DNA of 64,000 nt from Apostichopus japonicus (taxonomy: Eukaryota > Echinodermata > Holothuroidea > Aspidochirotida > Stichopodidae): NCBI RefSeq assembly GCF_037975245.1, contig NC_092574.1, forward strand, positions 21,787,713 through 21,851,712, written 5' to 3'. The notes under the pieces were generated by a model. That model searched no databases. It had not been told where the DNA came from and saw nothing but the letters and a program-made list of their open reading frames with translations. The position numbers and the translations under genes were made by a program. Every line of letters begins with the position of its first letter. Position 1 is the first letter of the stretch. Positions 13,096 through 25,700 of the stretch are shown one piece after another.

Positions 13096-14439
13096 TATTT
13101 ATTGCTTTCAGTTAATAGCACTTTTGTTATAATTTTATTGTAAAGTACATTAGAATGCTTTGCAGATTTGTGAATATCAGATCCATAGCCGATTGAAAGA
13201 TGGATGTAGGTTAACAGGTAACTCCAGGTGGAATATTTATGTTGGTTTTGATACCTACAAGACATAACATGTACATGTGGCAAATGTTGGATATCTAAAC
13301 GTTCGAAAAATAGACAAATCAAGGTGTACAATTTGGGGTGTTACTAAAACGAATGGCAATTGTGTTACACATAACGAATGACAATATGTTGTACACACTA
13401 AAAAATTGCTTTGACTAAAACGAATGACAGTGAATGACAGCACAGACATTTGCTTCAACCGGATATCACAGTTCAGACTTTGTGGGTATATTAAAGCTAC
13501 GCAAACCGAGTGTATGCGGCAAACCGAGTGTACGCGAAGTGCGTGGCTTACAGATCTAGTAAAGTACAGACAAGATACAAACGCACCTTATAGTAAGCGA
13601 AATTGTAAGTCTGATTTTAACGTCATTTTTCCGATATTAATTGTTAGAAACTAACAATTTTATAATCTTGAAACGGCTAAAAATTTCAGTAAGAGTCCTT
13701 ATATTGGACATTTCTATGAAAAAAGAAAGATTTTTTCTTTTTTTAAGGGGGGTGCAAATGGGACTGGAAAAGGAGAAAATTTGCGCCAGTTATGGAGCTA
13801 CTCTGTAACAGTGGCATAGGGAAGGGGGGGGGGGGCATTCTCACACAAAAACTTTCCCTGTGGTTTCTATCCGTAAATTACACCAAAACCCTGCATCCAA
13901 GTAACATGCAATTTTCCTCAAATCATTTTTGCGCAGAAAACCAATAACCGCATTTACTCCACTCCGTTAATCATTCTATCTCTTCTCACCACCGTCCTTC
14001 GTTGTTATTCGTTGTCATTCGCTGTCATTCGCGAATGATAATTAACCCTGTACAAAGTCAATTGTCATGTGGTCATTTGTTTTAGTTTTTCCCTACAATT
14101 TGCCAGTTCAAAGTATGAAGTGATCGATAATTGAAACCCTCATGCTGATACTAGCAATTATCTACAATTGTTTTCATAATAACTGCTGTTAATACAGACA
14201 AAACCGAAACAAAACAAGCGGTATGCATAAATTGAACCAGGCTTACATGAAGAACATGTATGTAATGTAATATAGGGTAATAGTTCTATGGTTAGTGATT
14301 AGTGGGTAGACTCTAAGCCATTGCACTAATTTTGACCTACCAGTGAGCTAACTAGAGGTAGTGGTAGAAGCAGCCTATATTGCGAAACTTGCCATATTGT
14401 TAATGTTAGGCTCTAGTTAGTACATTGCTAATCTCTCAC

Positions 14440-14750
14440 CTTAATTAAAGGCTTAAGGCTGGAGAATTTCTGTAGCCTACAAAATAACACAGTTGTTGAT
14501 CGGTTCCTGTTCCCAGTTCTGCTGTTATATTAATGATTCAGAACCGCAGTTGTCACGAGATCTCAGCATGTTTGTTTCACGAGAGTTGATCATTGAACCA
14601 CAGCGCTACACGAAATTGATAACGTTGTTGGGGCGCGCAGTCGGTTGAACAAATCCCAAATCATGTTATGTCATGTGACTGTAGTTGAAGGTATTGCGCA
14701 ATACTGCTTGTCGGTGGCGTTGTATAACAACAGCAAATCTCGTAAGTTAT
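14440..14750. promoter_or_regulatory. Candidate bidirectional promoter and non-coding first exons of the two CD36-family genes
   Basis: About 14500-14745 holds roughly a dozen CG dinucleotides in otherwise CG-poor DNA. It is flanked by a plus-strand donor (CTC|GTAAGTT, GT at 14742) facing gene B and a minus-strand donor (AAG|GTGAGAG, plus position near 14437-14443) facing gene A. Both genes need a non-coding first exon because both ATG exons start with a splice acceptor. A TFE/MITF-type E-box GTCATGTGAC lies at 14670-14679. Promoter activity and the exact exons are inference. Confidence 0.4.
14670..14679. promoter_or_regulatory. CLEAR/M-box-like E-box
   Basis: The word GTCATGTGAC differs by one base from the CLEAR consensus GTCACGTGAC bound by TFEB/TFE3/MITF, which control lysosomal genes. 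It lies in the candidate shared promoter of two LIMP-2-like genes. A second one-mismatch word, GTCACGTGTC, is at 17339-17348 in intron 1 of gene B. Short motifs occur by chance, so this is suggestive only. Confidence 0.3.
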
Positions 14751-15185
14751 TCATAGTGTGTCAGAATCACGCGAGCATGAGGTTGGGTCAGTCGAAGCAC
14801 TGAGTCCGGTTGTTCCTGTTTAGAAATTAGAGTCTTTGGATCCACTGCTGCAAATACCAGTCCTGCAGTGCAAAGGTTGGTATTTTCACCACCTTAAGGT
14901 GTAAATTATGCAGTTTTAACATTCCATATTCTTGTTTGAATCATATTTATGCTAGCCTAGCAAAGAAGTAACAATGATCTACCAATACCATAAACGTTTC
15001 CGTAGGTTATTCTGGCCTAACAACGTAAAACTTACATTGTTACAGTACCTATTGAACTATTGACACCGAAATGTTGGCAAAAAGTACTTAGCCCTACTAC
15101 TATTCAGTACTACATCTAGCTTAGCTTTAGTCTATGGTACTGCATTGTTATAGAGATGGGCGTAGCAAAGGACTTAGTTAAAGGA

Positions 15186-15217
15186 ATTTGTACTACAAAT
15201 TCCTTTGTAGTACAAAT
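15186..15217. repeat. Perfect 14-bp inverted repeat with 4-base loop
   Basis: ATTTGTACTACAAA (15186-15199) is followed by a TTCC spacer and TTTGTAGTACAAAT (15204-15217). The arms are exactly complementary, so it could form a hairpin or cruciform. It lies between the two CD36-family genes. Confidence 0.85.
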
Positions 15218-16707
15218 AATTGGGTAATTAACTTAAAGGACGCCACCAACGGAATCTCAAAGTCATGTTCATGTCTTTATTGAAGTAAACTGATTCACTG
15301 CAAACGAGAACAAATTAAAACAAAATAATAAAAATACAAGAAAAAGATACATTAAGACATACGTAAATACTGTCACAAACGGCCTTCCTAAGATCGATGG
15401 ATACCATAATGGACCAGAATCCCTCACATTACCATTGTGACAAAATACAACGTTGCTTCAAGTAAAGCGATATATCCTCACATAAGGTAAAATACAACAT
15501 AAGAAATTAACTAGAGTAAGGACAAGAGCTTATGAACGCTCCGGGAGGGGTTATGATCTTATACACATACACGCATACAAGCTAGGTAACGCACATAGCC
15601 TTTAGGCCTACAACAACAACAACAGTGCAATTCAACTTATCCTAAATGGTTAGCAGTGCAACCGTAAACGCAACTTAAATAACTTATTTATCTTAACTAC
15701 ATAAATGACAAATCGTACACCGTAATTCTTAACCGAAGTTTTTAAATGTTCCTGCATCTACAGGATAAAATGTATATGAACCAAAAAAAATAACTATAAA
15801 CAGTTAGCTAAAACATCATGCTTTTGGCGTTAGTGTCGCCATATTGTTTTCTTAAGTAACGACGTTCAAAACCCATCGAGTGCCCTCCCCTATACCTTGA
15901 ATCTACACTGCAACAGCATTGAAGACTCGCCCCAAACGGCATGCGGCCATCTGAAAAAGTTAACTATCGGTTGCTTGCAAGTGACGTTTTGTTTGTGTTG
16001 CTACAAAATGCAGACAGTAATGATACGTGATACCATGTTATCTTTAGCTGGACCTGAGATGTCCATCGCTGTATCGTTTGTACACTGTGCTGTGGGTATT
16101 GACCGCAGCTGTATGTACTGACTGTACATTAGTGTCTTATTACCGACGGTAGCAAACTGTGTGTGTATTTTCTGGGATCGATGGTGGTGTCTAACACTTC
16201 TGTTACACCTCATTCGAAACTAGGTCAGATAACCGACATCAGAAGTTTCTTTTTGTGCGAGTCTTCACACCCTTTAACTTTAAACCAAGGAAACAAGTTT
16301 TTATTTTTAACAAGTCCAATTCTCTCAAAAGGCAAAGATCTTCAAAGCTGCCTCAAGATAAAAGGGCCCCAAAAAAAAAATGATCTCCAGTTTTCCCAAT
16401 TACTTTTCAATAATAAACAATTAAAAGTATTATATCCCAAATAGGAAAATGGAATCCAAATTTATGGTATCTATTTTGAAAAGGTTATCGTTATTTGCTA
16501 TGAGAGGATTTTGTTGTTTCCCTATTCATGATGCATGGAAAGTTTGCCATGATTACTTCCTTTGATGACATTCAAAGTTGTCCAGATACATGCAATTGAA
16601 TGAAATATGATATACTTTTCAATTGAACATACCAGTTCAAGTTTGCTATCAATGAATAAAATCCTCTTTTACTTTCATTCTATAATAGCGCTTCTCTACC
16701 AAGTATC

Positions 16708-19700
16708 ATGGCGAAAACAGCATGTAAAGTGGTCGGCTTACTATTCTCTCTTTTATTACTTGCCATTGGAGTGGCGGTATTGCTTGCTTTTCCAGGAGTC
16801 TACCATTTATTAATCAAGCGGGTGAGTAATGTGCAAGTCATTCTTCTGTACACAGTGCTAAGTTTAATATATATAATAATACTAATTATGATAATAATCA
16901 GCAGTTATTTTTACGACGCTTAAGCGACCACAAATGTGGGAGAAACCCGCAAGGGCTTATGTCGGGTGGCTTCTTTAAAATCTTTTTAATTTGGAAAGTC
17001 ATTTCAGATGGGAAAACGGTAGATTACTCTTGGATGAAAAACCCACCTTGCTATTGCTTGGCCGGAAATCAAACCTCCACGACTCATTGCTTTAAGTGCC
17101 ACCGCCTTTATCCACTCAGCCACTCTCACCAAGTATAACTTCATGATTTGAAAGTAAAAAGTGGCTATCTAAAACAGAAGTTTATGGAGGAATTCCATTT
17201 CTAAGAATTCACATTGATAGGAACAGGAGGTATGCCGCACCCATGCCATAACATCCTACTAGACTTGGAGTATTCAACAACTAGTAAATTCCCCAAGGTA
17301 GTTTTGTCTTTCTTGACAGTAGGGTCATTCCGTGTCAAGTCACGTGTCATTCTGTGACAAGTCACAGATGGCTGTAACTCGGCCCTCTCCAAAACTAATT
17401 ACCACCATCCTTATACATCATTAGAGCGCCATGTAATGAGCATACTGTGAAAATTTCAGTGGCATTGCTGCAAAATTGTCTGATTTATGACCGTTTGTAA
17501 ATTTTGTATTTTCTTGGCAATAGGAGATTAATATGTTACTATTAATGCTGCAAAATACACCCGTTACTATAGTCAGCAGTCTATCTGTCAGTCAGTCAGT
17601 CAGTCAGTGTAATAGTGAGTTTATTTTCATATTTTCTGCATATTGTCTTTTACAAAATAGTAGGGTTTCTAAATATGCACAAAAACTGCTATAAATAATA
17701 CATCTTTGCACTTGTTTATAGCAAGTCGCTCATTTCTCAGTGCGATAACCAGATAAATTATTCCCTCCCACATCAGTATCTCCCAGTTTAAGTTAACCTT
17801 GAACATCTATCCATGAACTAGTGAGAAGTCAAACTATGTTTACAGTAAATAGAATTTTTTTCAGTAGTGTCCTTGAACATGTTGGCTGTTTTTTATACAA
17901 CAGATACAACCCAACTTGTATGTTTCTGTCAATTATCTGTCTTTCTCACCCTGTTTGGATATGGGGTCAAAGTTTTGTTGCAACACCTCATATGATGATG
18001 TGAGTCCACTCCAGACTGGAAGTTTACTGTTTACGGTACTTACAAAACGAAACCATGAGGAGGTGTTTGAATACATTAGATTCTCAAGTGTAAAAATGCA
18101 GCTATATTAAAAGCCAGTTTAGGATCATTTTATACATGTTAAAGATAAGAATAGAATGAAGAGTTTCCTAAAATATGGTGCAAATTTATATTGCTCAGAT
18201 TATGATTTTCTTGAAATAAGGTTAAAATTGTCGCCAAAAATGACTGTTAGATTAACCGAAAAACTTGCCTGCAAAGAAGATTCTATGCATCGTGAATTGA
18301 CTTCCCTGTGCAATAAGATAAGCTTCAATTTACCAAATCCTGCAATCGAGTTTAAGAATCACACCTTTTAGAAATTCCTTAATTTATAGAGCTTCGCTTT
18401 TAACTCAACATGGAGTTTAAAATTCTTTGTTCTAATCCTTTTTGAAGTATTTTAATATTCATACATCATTATATCTTTTATTTTAATTTTACATTGTCTC
18501 TGTTCTTATCACTTAAATTAATTATTTGTTTTTTTATATGTACATGATATGACTGATCCTATTTGTAAAGTTGATATAATTTATACTGGAATTAAAGGAA
18601 TTGAAATTGAATCCAAATCGAGTACAAGCATCTCTGCGGAAAGTTTCAAGCAAGTATGAGCACCCAATGTTTGCTTTCTTTGATAATTGGTATGTTCACG
18701 AGTTCGAAAAAAAAAGGCATTCGTGTATAAACAAAGCAAGGACTCAATAAGTACATACGCCACGCCTCTAAAACGCGTTGTAAAACCAGGAAAATTTGAC
18801 CCCCAAGATGACCCCTTTAGGAGCATCGTTCATGTTCGCACCTTACATCCTTTTTATCTGTTTGTCGCTAGATCACATGATATCCACATCTACAGATAGT
18901 TGTATTATAATTGCATTATTGCATCATCGTCTTAAATATGGAATGTCGATTATGAACGCCTCAAAGATATATCGATTTTAGTTAGACTCTCACGATCTAG
19001 TATGCATAGGACCTTTGGAACCTGAGTAAGATCACCCCCCAGTAAGGTACTGTACTTGCAGGGCACCTGCATAGGAGATTTTCAGCAGTGAGGGAGGGGG
19101 TGGGGGAGGTGGGGTGGGGCGTGATGATGGCCACTTAATTTCTACTACTTAAACACACAATTATTTTTTCTTTTCATTTCATTTGATATTGCCCCAGGAT
19201 TACATTTTATGTCTCTAGATGATGAATAGGTTGCAGGGAATAATTTTGGTTTCAAATTTTGTATAGCAGATTGTGAAGGTTTTGAATTTTGCCTGAACAT
19301 TATAAAATGATCTACGACCCATGTGAAAAAACTTGCTGCACAACTTCGCACACTTGTAGAGCAATTTGACCATTTTTCATAGTATTTTACGATGCAATAC
19401 CAGAGAAATAATATCCCCTAAAATAAGTTCGCGCACTGAAAGCTTTCTAGATACCACCTAGCTTGCGGTGTAAGTTGTCTACGATTAATTTTGAACAGTC
19501 TCTGAATCCAGTGAAAAGCCTAGATATGTAAAGATTTTTTCATGTAATGAACCTAATGTAATACTTTAGCAGATGGAATTGTATGTGTTAAATAACAAAT
19601 TTATACATGTGTGAAGGTAGCCTGTATTTAGACTGCATAGATGTCACTATGAACCTAGTTTATTTACATTTATACTTTGTAAGATTTTTTTTCTTTTTCT

Positions 19701-22700
19701 CTTCTACACAGAATGTTGTCCTTGCATACAAGAAAACAGGTTTTGATTCGTGGGTAAATCCCCCTTTTCCAATTTACTTCAAAGTCTGGATGTGGAATCT
19801 TACAAATGCTGACGATGTCCTGAAAGGCGCCAAGCCGAACGTGACCCAAGTCGGTCCTTACACATACAGGTATTGAGAACAATATAAACCAATAAAATAG
19901 TTCCAGTGGGAGATACTTTTGGATTGTCTAATTAAAAATATTTTTCACATTGCATTGGTTTGTCAATTTTTGACAAATTACTCCAGAATCTATCAGATAA
20001 GTGTAAGTACTGTATCCTCTGAGATATCTGCAAAACATGATAAAAAAGTAAAGAGTAATTAAAAGTACCTTTCGAATTCTGTGAAAATTTCCTTGTTAAT
20101 ACACTTCCTTCATTGCAACAATTAACAGTATTTCAGTTTGGACATTAGATCAAAGGTTCCATCAACATCAACATGAAACTAGCTCCATGGTTTCGCTGTG
20201 GTTTCGCATGCAAGCAACTGACCTATAGATACAGATGATTTCCCGACACAACTTCCTCTTGAGTGCTCTAAACCCATAAAGTGAGCTTTGTTGTGATGCA
20301 ATTCAGTATCTTTATGAAGTTTGTCTGAGCATGGAGCTATTCGGTAATAGCTCCATGGTCTAAGTGAGAACATTTGGAAGCTTCTTGTCCATCAGGTGAC
20401 TTGACAAAATTCAAAGAGGACTACGATCATCAATCTAAGAACCACATTTAGGAATCTTGGACAATCATCAAAAATCAGATAGCAAATACAATTTGAATTT
20501 GTTGATTTGAAATGCCCTGTGATGTGGGTTTCATTATGGACTTTTATGAATGTTTTTATGAAAAACGTTGATCAAAATCAACACCGAAACAGCTTTAAGA
20601 CGTCATTACTGGAAGAATTAATTCATGCGTATTTACGCTAATCTTTACTGTAATGGTAATTGACAAACCTATTCATAAAACAAAAATATTGAAGAAATTT
20701 TTTTTATAGGTATTACTTTCACAAAAGAAACCATATATGCATTAAAACTATCCTACCCGGGAGAGGGTATCAAGCAGTGCATCAACCAGGAGCCTTAGAG
20801 TGAGGTGGCTGGCAATATGATTCTGACAGACCCTTCACGGAACCACTTACTACCGGTCGAATAATTTTAATCACTCCAAGCCTAACCATGCACAGCAGAC
20901 TGGTAGGATGCGTCACACACCCCAAGAAGCCAAATTTAGTCACCATGTTTACATTCAGAACCATTTGAATAAAAACGTACTTCTTAGGGAACATGCAAAT
21001 GACCTAATCAGATGGCAAAATATCCAGTAAATTAGAACATAATTATATGAAGATTATCAGAGAATGGCTCATTCTTAAAATAAAAAAAATCTTTTCCCAT
21101 CCCTTTGTTTTTTATTTCTACTTCTTATTAGGGAAACGAAGAACAAAGAAAATGTGACTTTCCTTTCGTCGGATGAAGAAATCTCGTATACAACCCTTTC
21201 GCAGTATGAATTTGTCAGCGATATGTCTGTTGAGAATGCAAATCCCATGATTGATAAGATCACCAGCATCAACATCCCATACTTGGTGAGAAAAATCTGG
21301 GTTTTGTGCCAGTTGCTGTAGGTCGATAAGCGTTTGAACGTTGCAAATCCTTCACTACTTATTGGAATTGGTGGGAAACTGATATTAATGCACACTGGAT
21401 GATACTCTCCCGAAACAGAGGGCGCTGTCATATCGAGTCTACGGTATCTAGTTCCGCGAAACCTTGACAAATGGCAGTCTAGGACAAAGTTCGGGTCATT
21501 GAATTCAGATATATCACATATTTTTTTTAATCTTTTTTTAATTACGAAGTGGGGTTACTCTGGTAGTTGAAGTTGATGTTTTACCTAACCTAGCCTTTTT
21601 CCTGTTTTGGGTATAAAAATTGAGGCTTGAGCCATTTATTGTCCTTGATTGCTGATGCTGGCTATTGGTGAGATGCGACAGTTTGCATGAGAAAAGGGGG
21701 GGGGGCTGGGGGGAACCGTCGCACGGATCTTTGAACAAGTAACTTGAGTGAATCTGGGTGAGATATGAAAACTGTTTATGAATAGCAGCTACTTTCTATA
21801 TTGTTTCCCATATGTTATTTTCATAATTTTCAAACACTGTTTTCCCTTCGTTTTATGCACTTTTATAGACTGTTGTCAATATGGTGTCTTTTTGGGGAGA
21901 TAAGGAAAAGTCTGAGGTAAAATTGGCAGCCCTATTTACCGGCTCTCATGTGTTTGAATCGCACACTGTGGATGAACTTCTCTGGGGTTATGAAGATCCT
22001 CTTCTCAAGTTGATTGCTTTACAGAAACCGGGACTTGTGCCTTCGACAGTCTTTGGACTCTTTGCCGGAGTGAGTGTCTTATTCTTTGTGACAAGAATTA
22101 GTTTCATGTTCTGCCCATCCACCACCAGTGGGTTTTGATTAAGTGGATGTTTTTCCTTTTTCCCTTTGATAAGAGCTATGTTGGTTGGCTGGTATATCAC
22201 TGTCAAATATCGTTTGTTATATCATTGTCAAATATCGTTTGTTGGTTTAGTGTCCAAATATGGCGTTACTATTTCTAGGCAGTGTCACCAACATTAGAAT
22301 AGGCTTGTATACATACAATGCCTGCACTCAATGCACCCATCTATAACATAAAAGAAACTGGCTCTTACAAACAGAATGATCAGTTTGGGGGGAGGGGGGG
22401 GGGGGAAGGATTGGGAGATGGGTTTTCAAACAGCAGCGGACATTATTCCCCATCTAAAAATGTTACTTCTAATCAGTATCGAAGACATCAGTTGAGCAGG
22501 GTAGGTGCTTAAATATTGTTTCCTTTCAAAGCGAGTTTAAATTCTTGGTCTCCAGAAAAATAATTCTGATGACGGAGTTTACGTTGTCGACTCTGGTAAA
22601 ACTGATCCGTCTCGGACGAGCTCCATCAAGACATACAAAGGGAACAGTAGTTTGACCTTCTGGACCACAAATACCACAAACATGATCAATGGAACTGGTG

Positions 22701-25700
22701 AGTCACGAGATACTGTGAACTTTTGCTTGTTATTGTTCAAGTAAATGTGAAATGAAATGTGGATCCGGGGACTGAGAGGATTGTGTGAACAGCATTTGGT
22801 ATTGGTGCAAATAACATGAATAAATGGATTTGGAAGGGCAGAGGTATAGTAAGGAGGTATAGTAAACCTCATTTTAGTATGATATAAGTGACATGAATAA
22901 TTGGAATTGGACAGAGAGAGAAGGAAGTGGTAATTTAAACGTACATTGTATATAGTACAGTTACGTGATAAATTGGAGATGGACAGTGAGGTGTGGGGGG
23001 GGGGGTTGGGGTGGGGGTAGTATTCTCCAAGTATGTGAATGAATGGAGAGGTAGTGTGAACATCATTAAGTGTCGTAGAGTTAAGTGAATAAATGGAGGG
23101 GTAGTGTGAATGTCAGTTAGTATTCTCCAAGTATGAATGTGATGATTGGTATTGGTCTGTGAATTGTTGATGCAAAAATCATTTATTATTGTGCAAGTAT
23201 AAATAAATGGGTGGAGACGAAAGGTGATGTGTAATGAATGGATAGTTTTATTGGATTTCTACCCAACTGGACACAAAATGGGAAATCCAACTATGAATGC
23301 ATTTACTGTATAAGAATAGTTCTATCATGTTAATGTCGGAGAAATTAATAACCCCCATGCACACTGACTCCTTAACCCCAAGTCCCCTCCTTACCTCAAA
23401 AGTTTCAAATTGGAGCCACGATTGTTGTTTTTCTTTTCGTGATCAGATGGGACATATTACCACCCGTTCATCGACAAAAGTGAACCACTTTATGTGTTTT
23501 CATCAGATATATGCAGGTAAGAGCTTTCTGAAATATATGTCACTGTAGGCTACCCTTATATAGCAGCTTATATCATGTAGCATGTGCTATCCTACCAGTA
23601 CAAAAGGCTTTGTAAGCAATACAGAAAGCTATGGAACCAGTTCAAGGTTATGTTACCATAGCAATTGTTATGTAACCAGCCCAATGGTTAAGGTACCAAT
23701 TCAAAGGTTATAACCAGTACATAACAATGTACCAGTGCAAATGCTATATAACCCAGTACAAAAGCTGTATTACCATTACAAAACTGTGTGACCAGTACCA
23801 GAATTTTTACTTCTAAACTTGGATTTGTAAGAAAGCTGTTTTACTAGTTTGTTGTTTTGTGACATACTGACAAGGAAGAGACAAGTTTTACCCTGACATC
23901 ACAAATCCCTGTGCTGCTAAGATAGAGATATTTATCACAACCCTGGCTTTTGCAGGAGCACCAGTTTTGTGACATGCCACGATCTAGGAAGGAGAAATTT
24001 TTTTTCACCTAACTCATTCCGAGGCCTGGTTAATGCCTTGACCTGATAGATATAACTTGCAAAGCCCTTAAACTAAACATATGCCAACTTCTTGACAAAA
24101 TAGATTAGAACATTAATGTTCATAGTCTCTTATTTGTGGCTATGTTAATTGTAAACCAAGAATAGCTTTCATGTGCTGTCACCTAAGTCTATCCTACAGG
24201 TATTTTCCATCTGACACATTAAACTAGTAATTCATATTTTTCAGACCTATCCCAACACTTCTCCGTTACTTCCTGGTATTTGCCATTAATTCAGATCTAC
24301 CCTCGATATTTTATTTACAAACAAAAGGCAAACTCTGACAAACAAAGACAAAGACAAACTCTGCCTTTGTTTAGTCTGTACGTTGGAAACTGAAACCAGT
24401 TTGCATTGTCTGTCAACTGCTGCTTTCATTAAAAATTAAAAGTGCAGCAGTACTGCCATGGAAATATGCTAGAAATGTCACAGTCACTCGTGTAGAGACT
24501 TTCAACAAACTTTTAACGGCCACCCAGCAAAGCACTCTCCCCTCACCGAGACAATTTTATATTCTACTTAAACACTTCCTCCGCCCATCCGGGTATAAGT
24601 TTGTATAGTCAGAACTTCAATGAAAGTCTCTTTCAAAAGTTTTAGTAAGTTCTTTAAGCTTTCTAAATTTTTGAGGGCAGAGGTTTATTGACATGATATT
24701 TTTGTAGTCTATTCCACAACTGGTATGCTGTAGTTGGTGATAGAATGCAGAACTACACTTAATCCTGGTTCATATACTCCACAGTGCATAATTGAGTGTA
24801 CAATTTGTGTCTAGCAATTTTGAAGGCTCTAAACTTGGTCTCCTATAGAATACATATGTGTACAACTTGTATAGGAATTCCAATTACCAATTTGCATAGC
24901 ATTTTGGGATGCGATACTGGAGAAATTATATCCTGCTTCAAAATATATATGTTGTAGGTGATAGATCTAGTGAACAGACCATATTTGGAAAAACATCATT
25001 CCATCCCATGTCATATTTTTACCGTATGTGATTTGTTGACATCTATCGTTCGCGGTATATATTGGAGCATTAGCCGACATTTTGATGTGCCGCCGATCTT
25101 TATCAATTTTGTCTTCTATCCTCTCTCCTTTTGCATTCAGATCCATCCAAGCCAGCTATGAGAAGCCCATTGATGTAGAAGGCCTCATTGCAGACCGCTT
25201 CGTCGGTACACCAGAGGACTTTCAAAATACAACTCTAAATCCGGCTAACCTTGGCTTCTGTACCCCAAATGCGTCTTATTGTCTCCCTGGGGGCCTTCTC
25301 AATGTCAGTAACTGTCATCAAGGTAAGTTTACCTCCTGATCAACAGCAGTCTATGGTTCAATGGTAAACATGTAGAAAATCATAAAACAATGGAAAGGAG
25401 TACAGAACTATATGGTCAGAGTAGGATTCGCACCACTGACCTCTGGCCACACCAATGACCTCTACACTGACCTCTACACCTCTACACTGACCTCTACACT
25501 GACCTCTACACCTCTACACTGACCTCTACTGTATGACTAGAGAAGGATTTGCACCACTGACCTCTGGCCACACCAATGACCTCTACACTGACCTCTACAC
25601 CTCTACACTGACCTCTACACTGACCTCTACACCTCTACACTGACCTCTACTGTATGACTAGAGAAGGATTTGCACCACTGACCTCTGGGTTAAAAGCCCA

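Larger units (their letters stand above)
12942..16688. other. Intergenic space between the divergent CD36-family genes
   Basis: No protein-coding exon was recognised in these 3.7 kb. They hold the LINE remnant near 13.0 kb, the CpG-rich candidate promoter at about 14.44-14.75 kb and the hairpin at 15.19 kb. Non-coding first exons of both genes must begin somewhere here or nearby. Confidence 0.6.
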
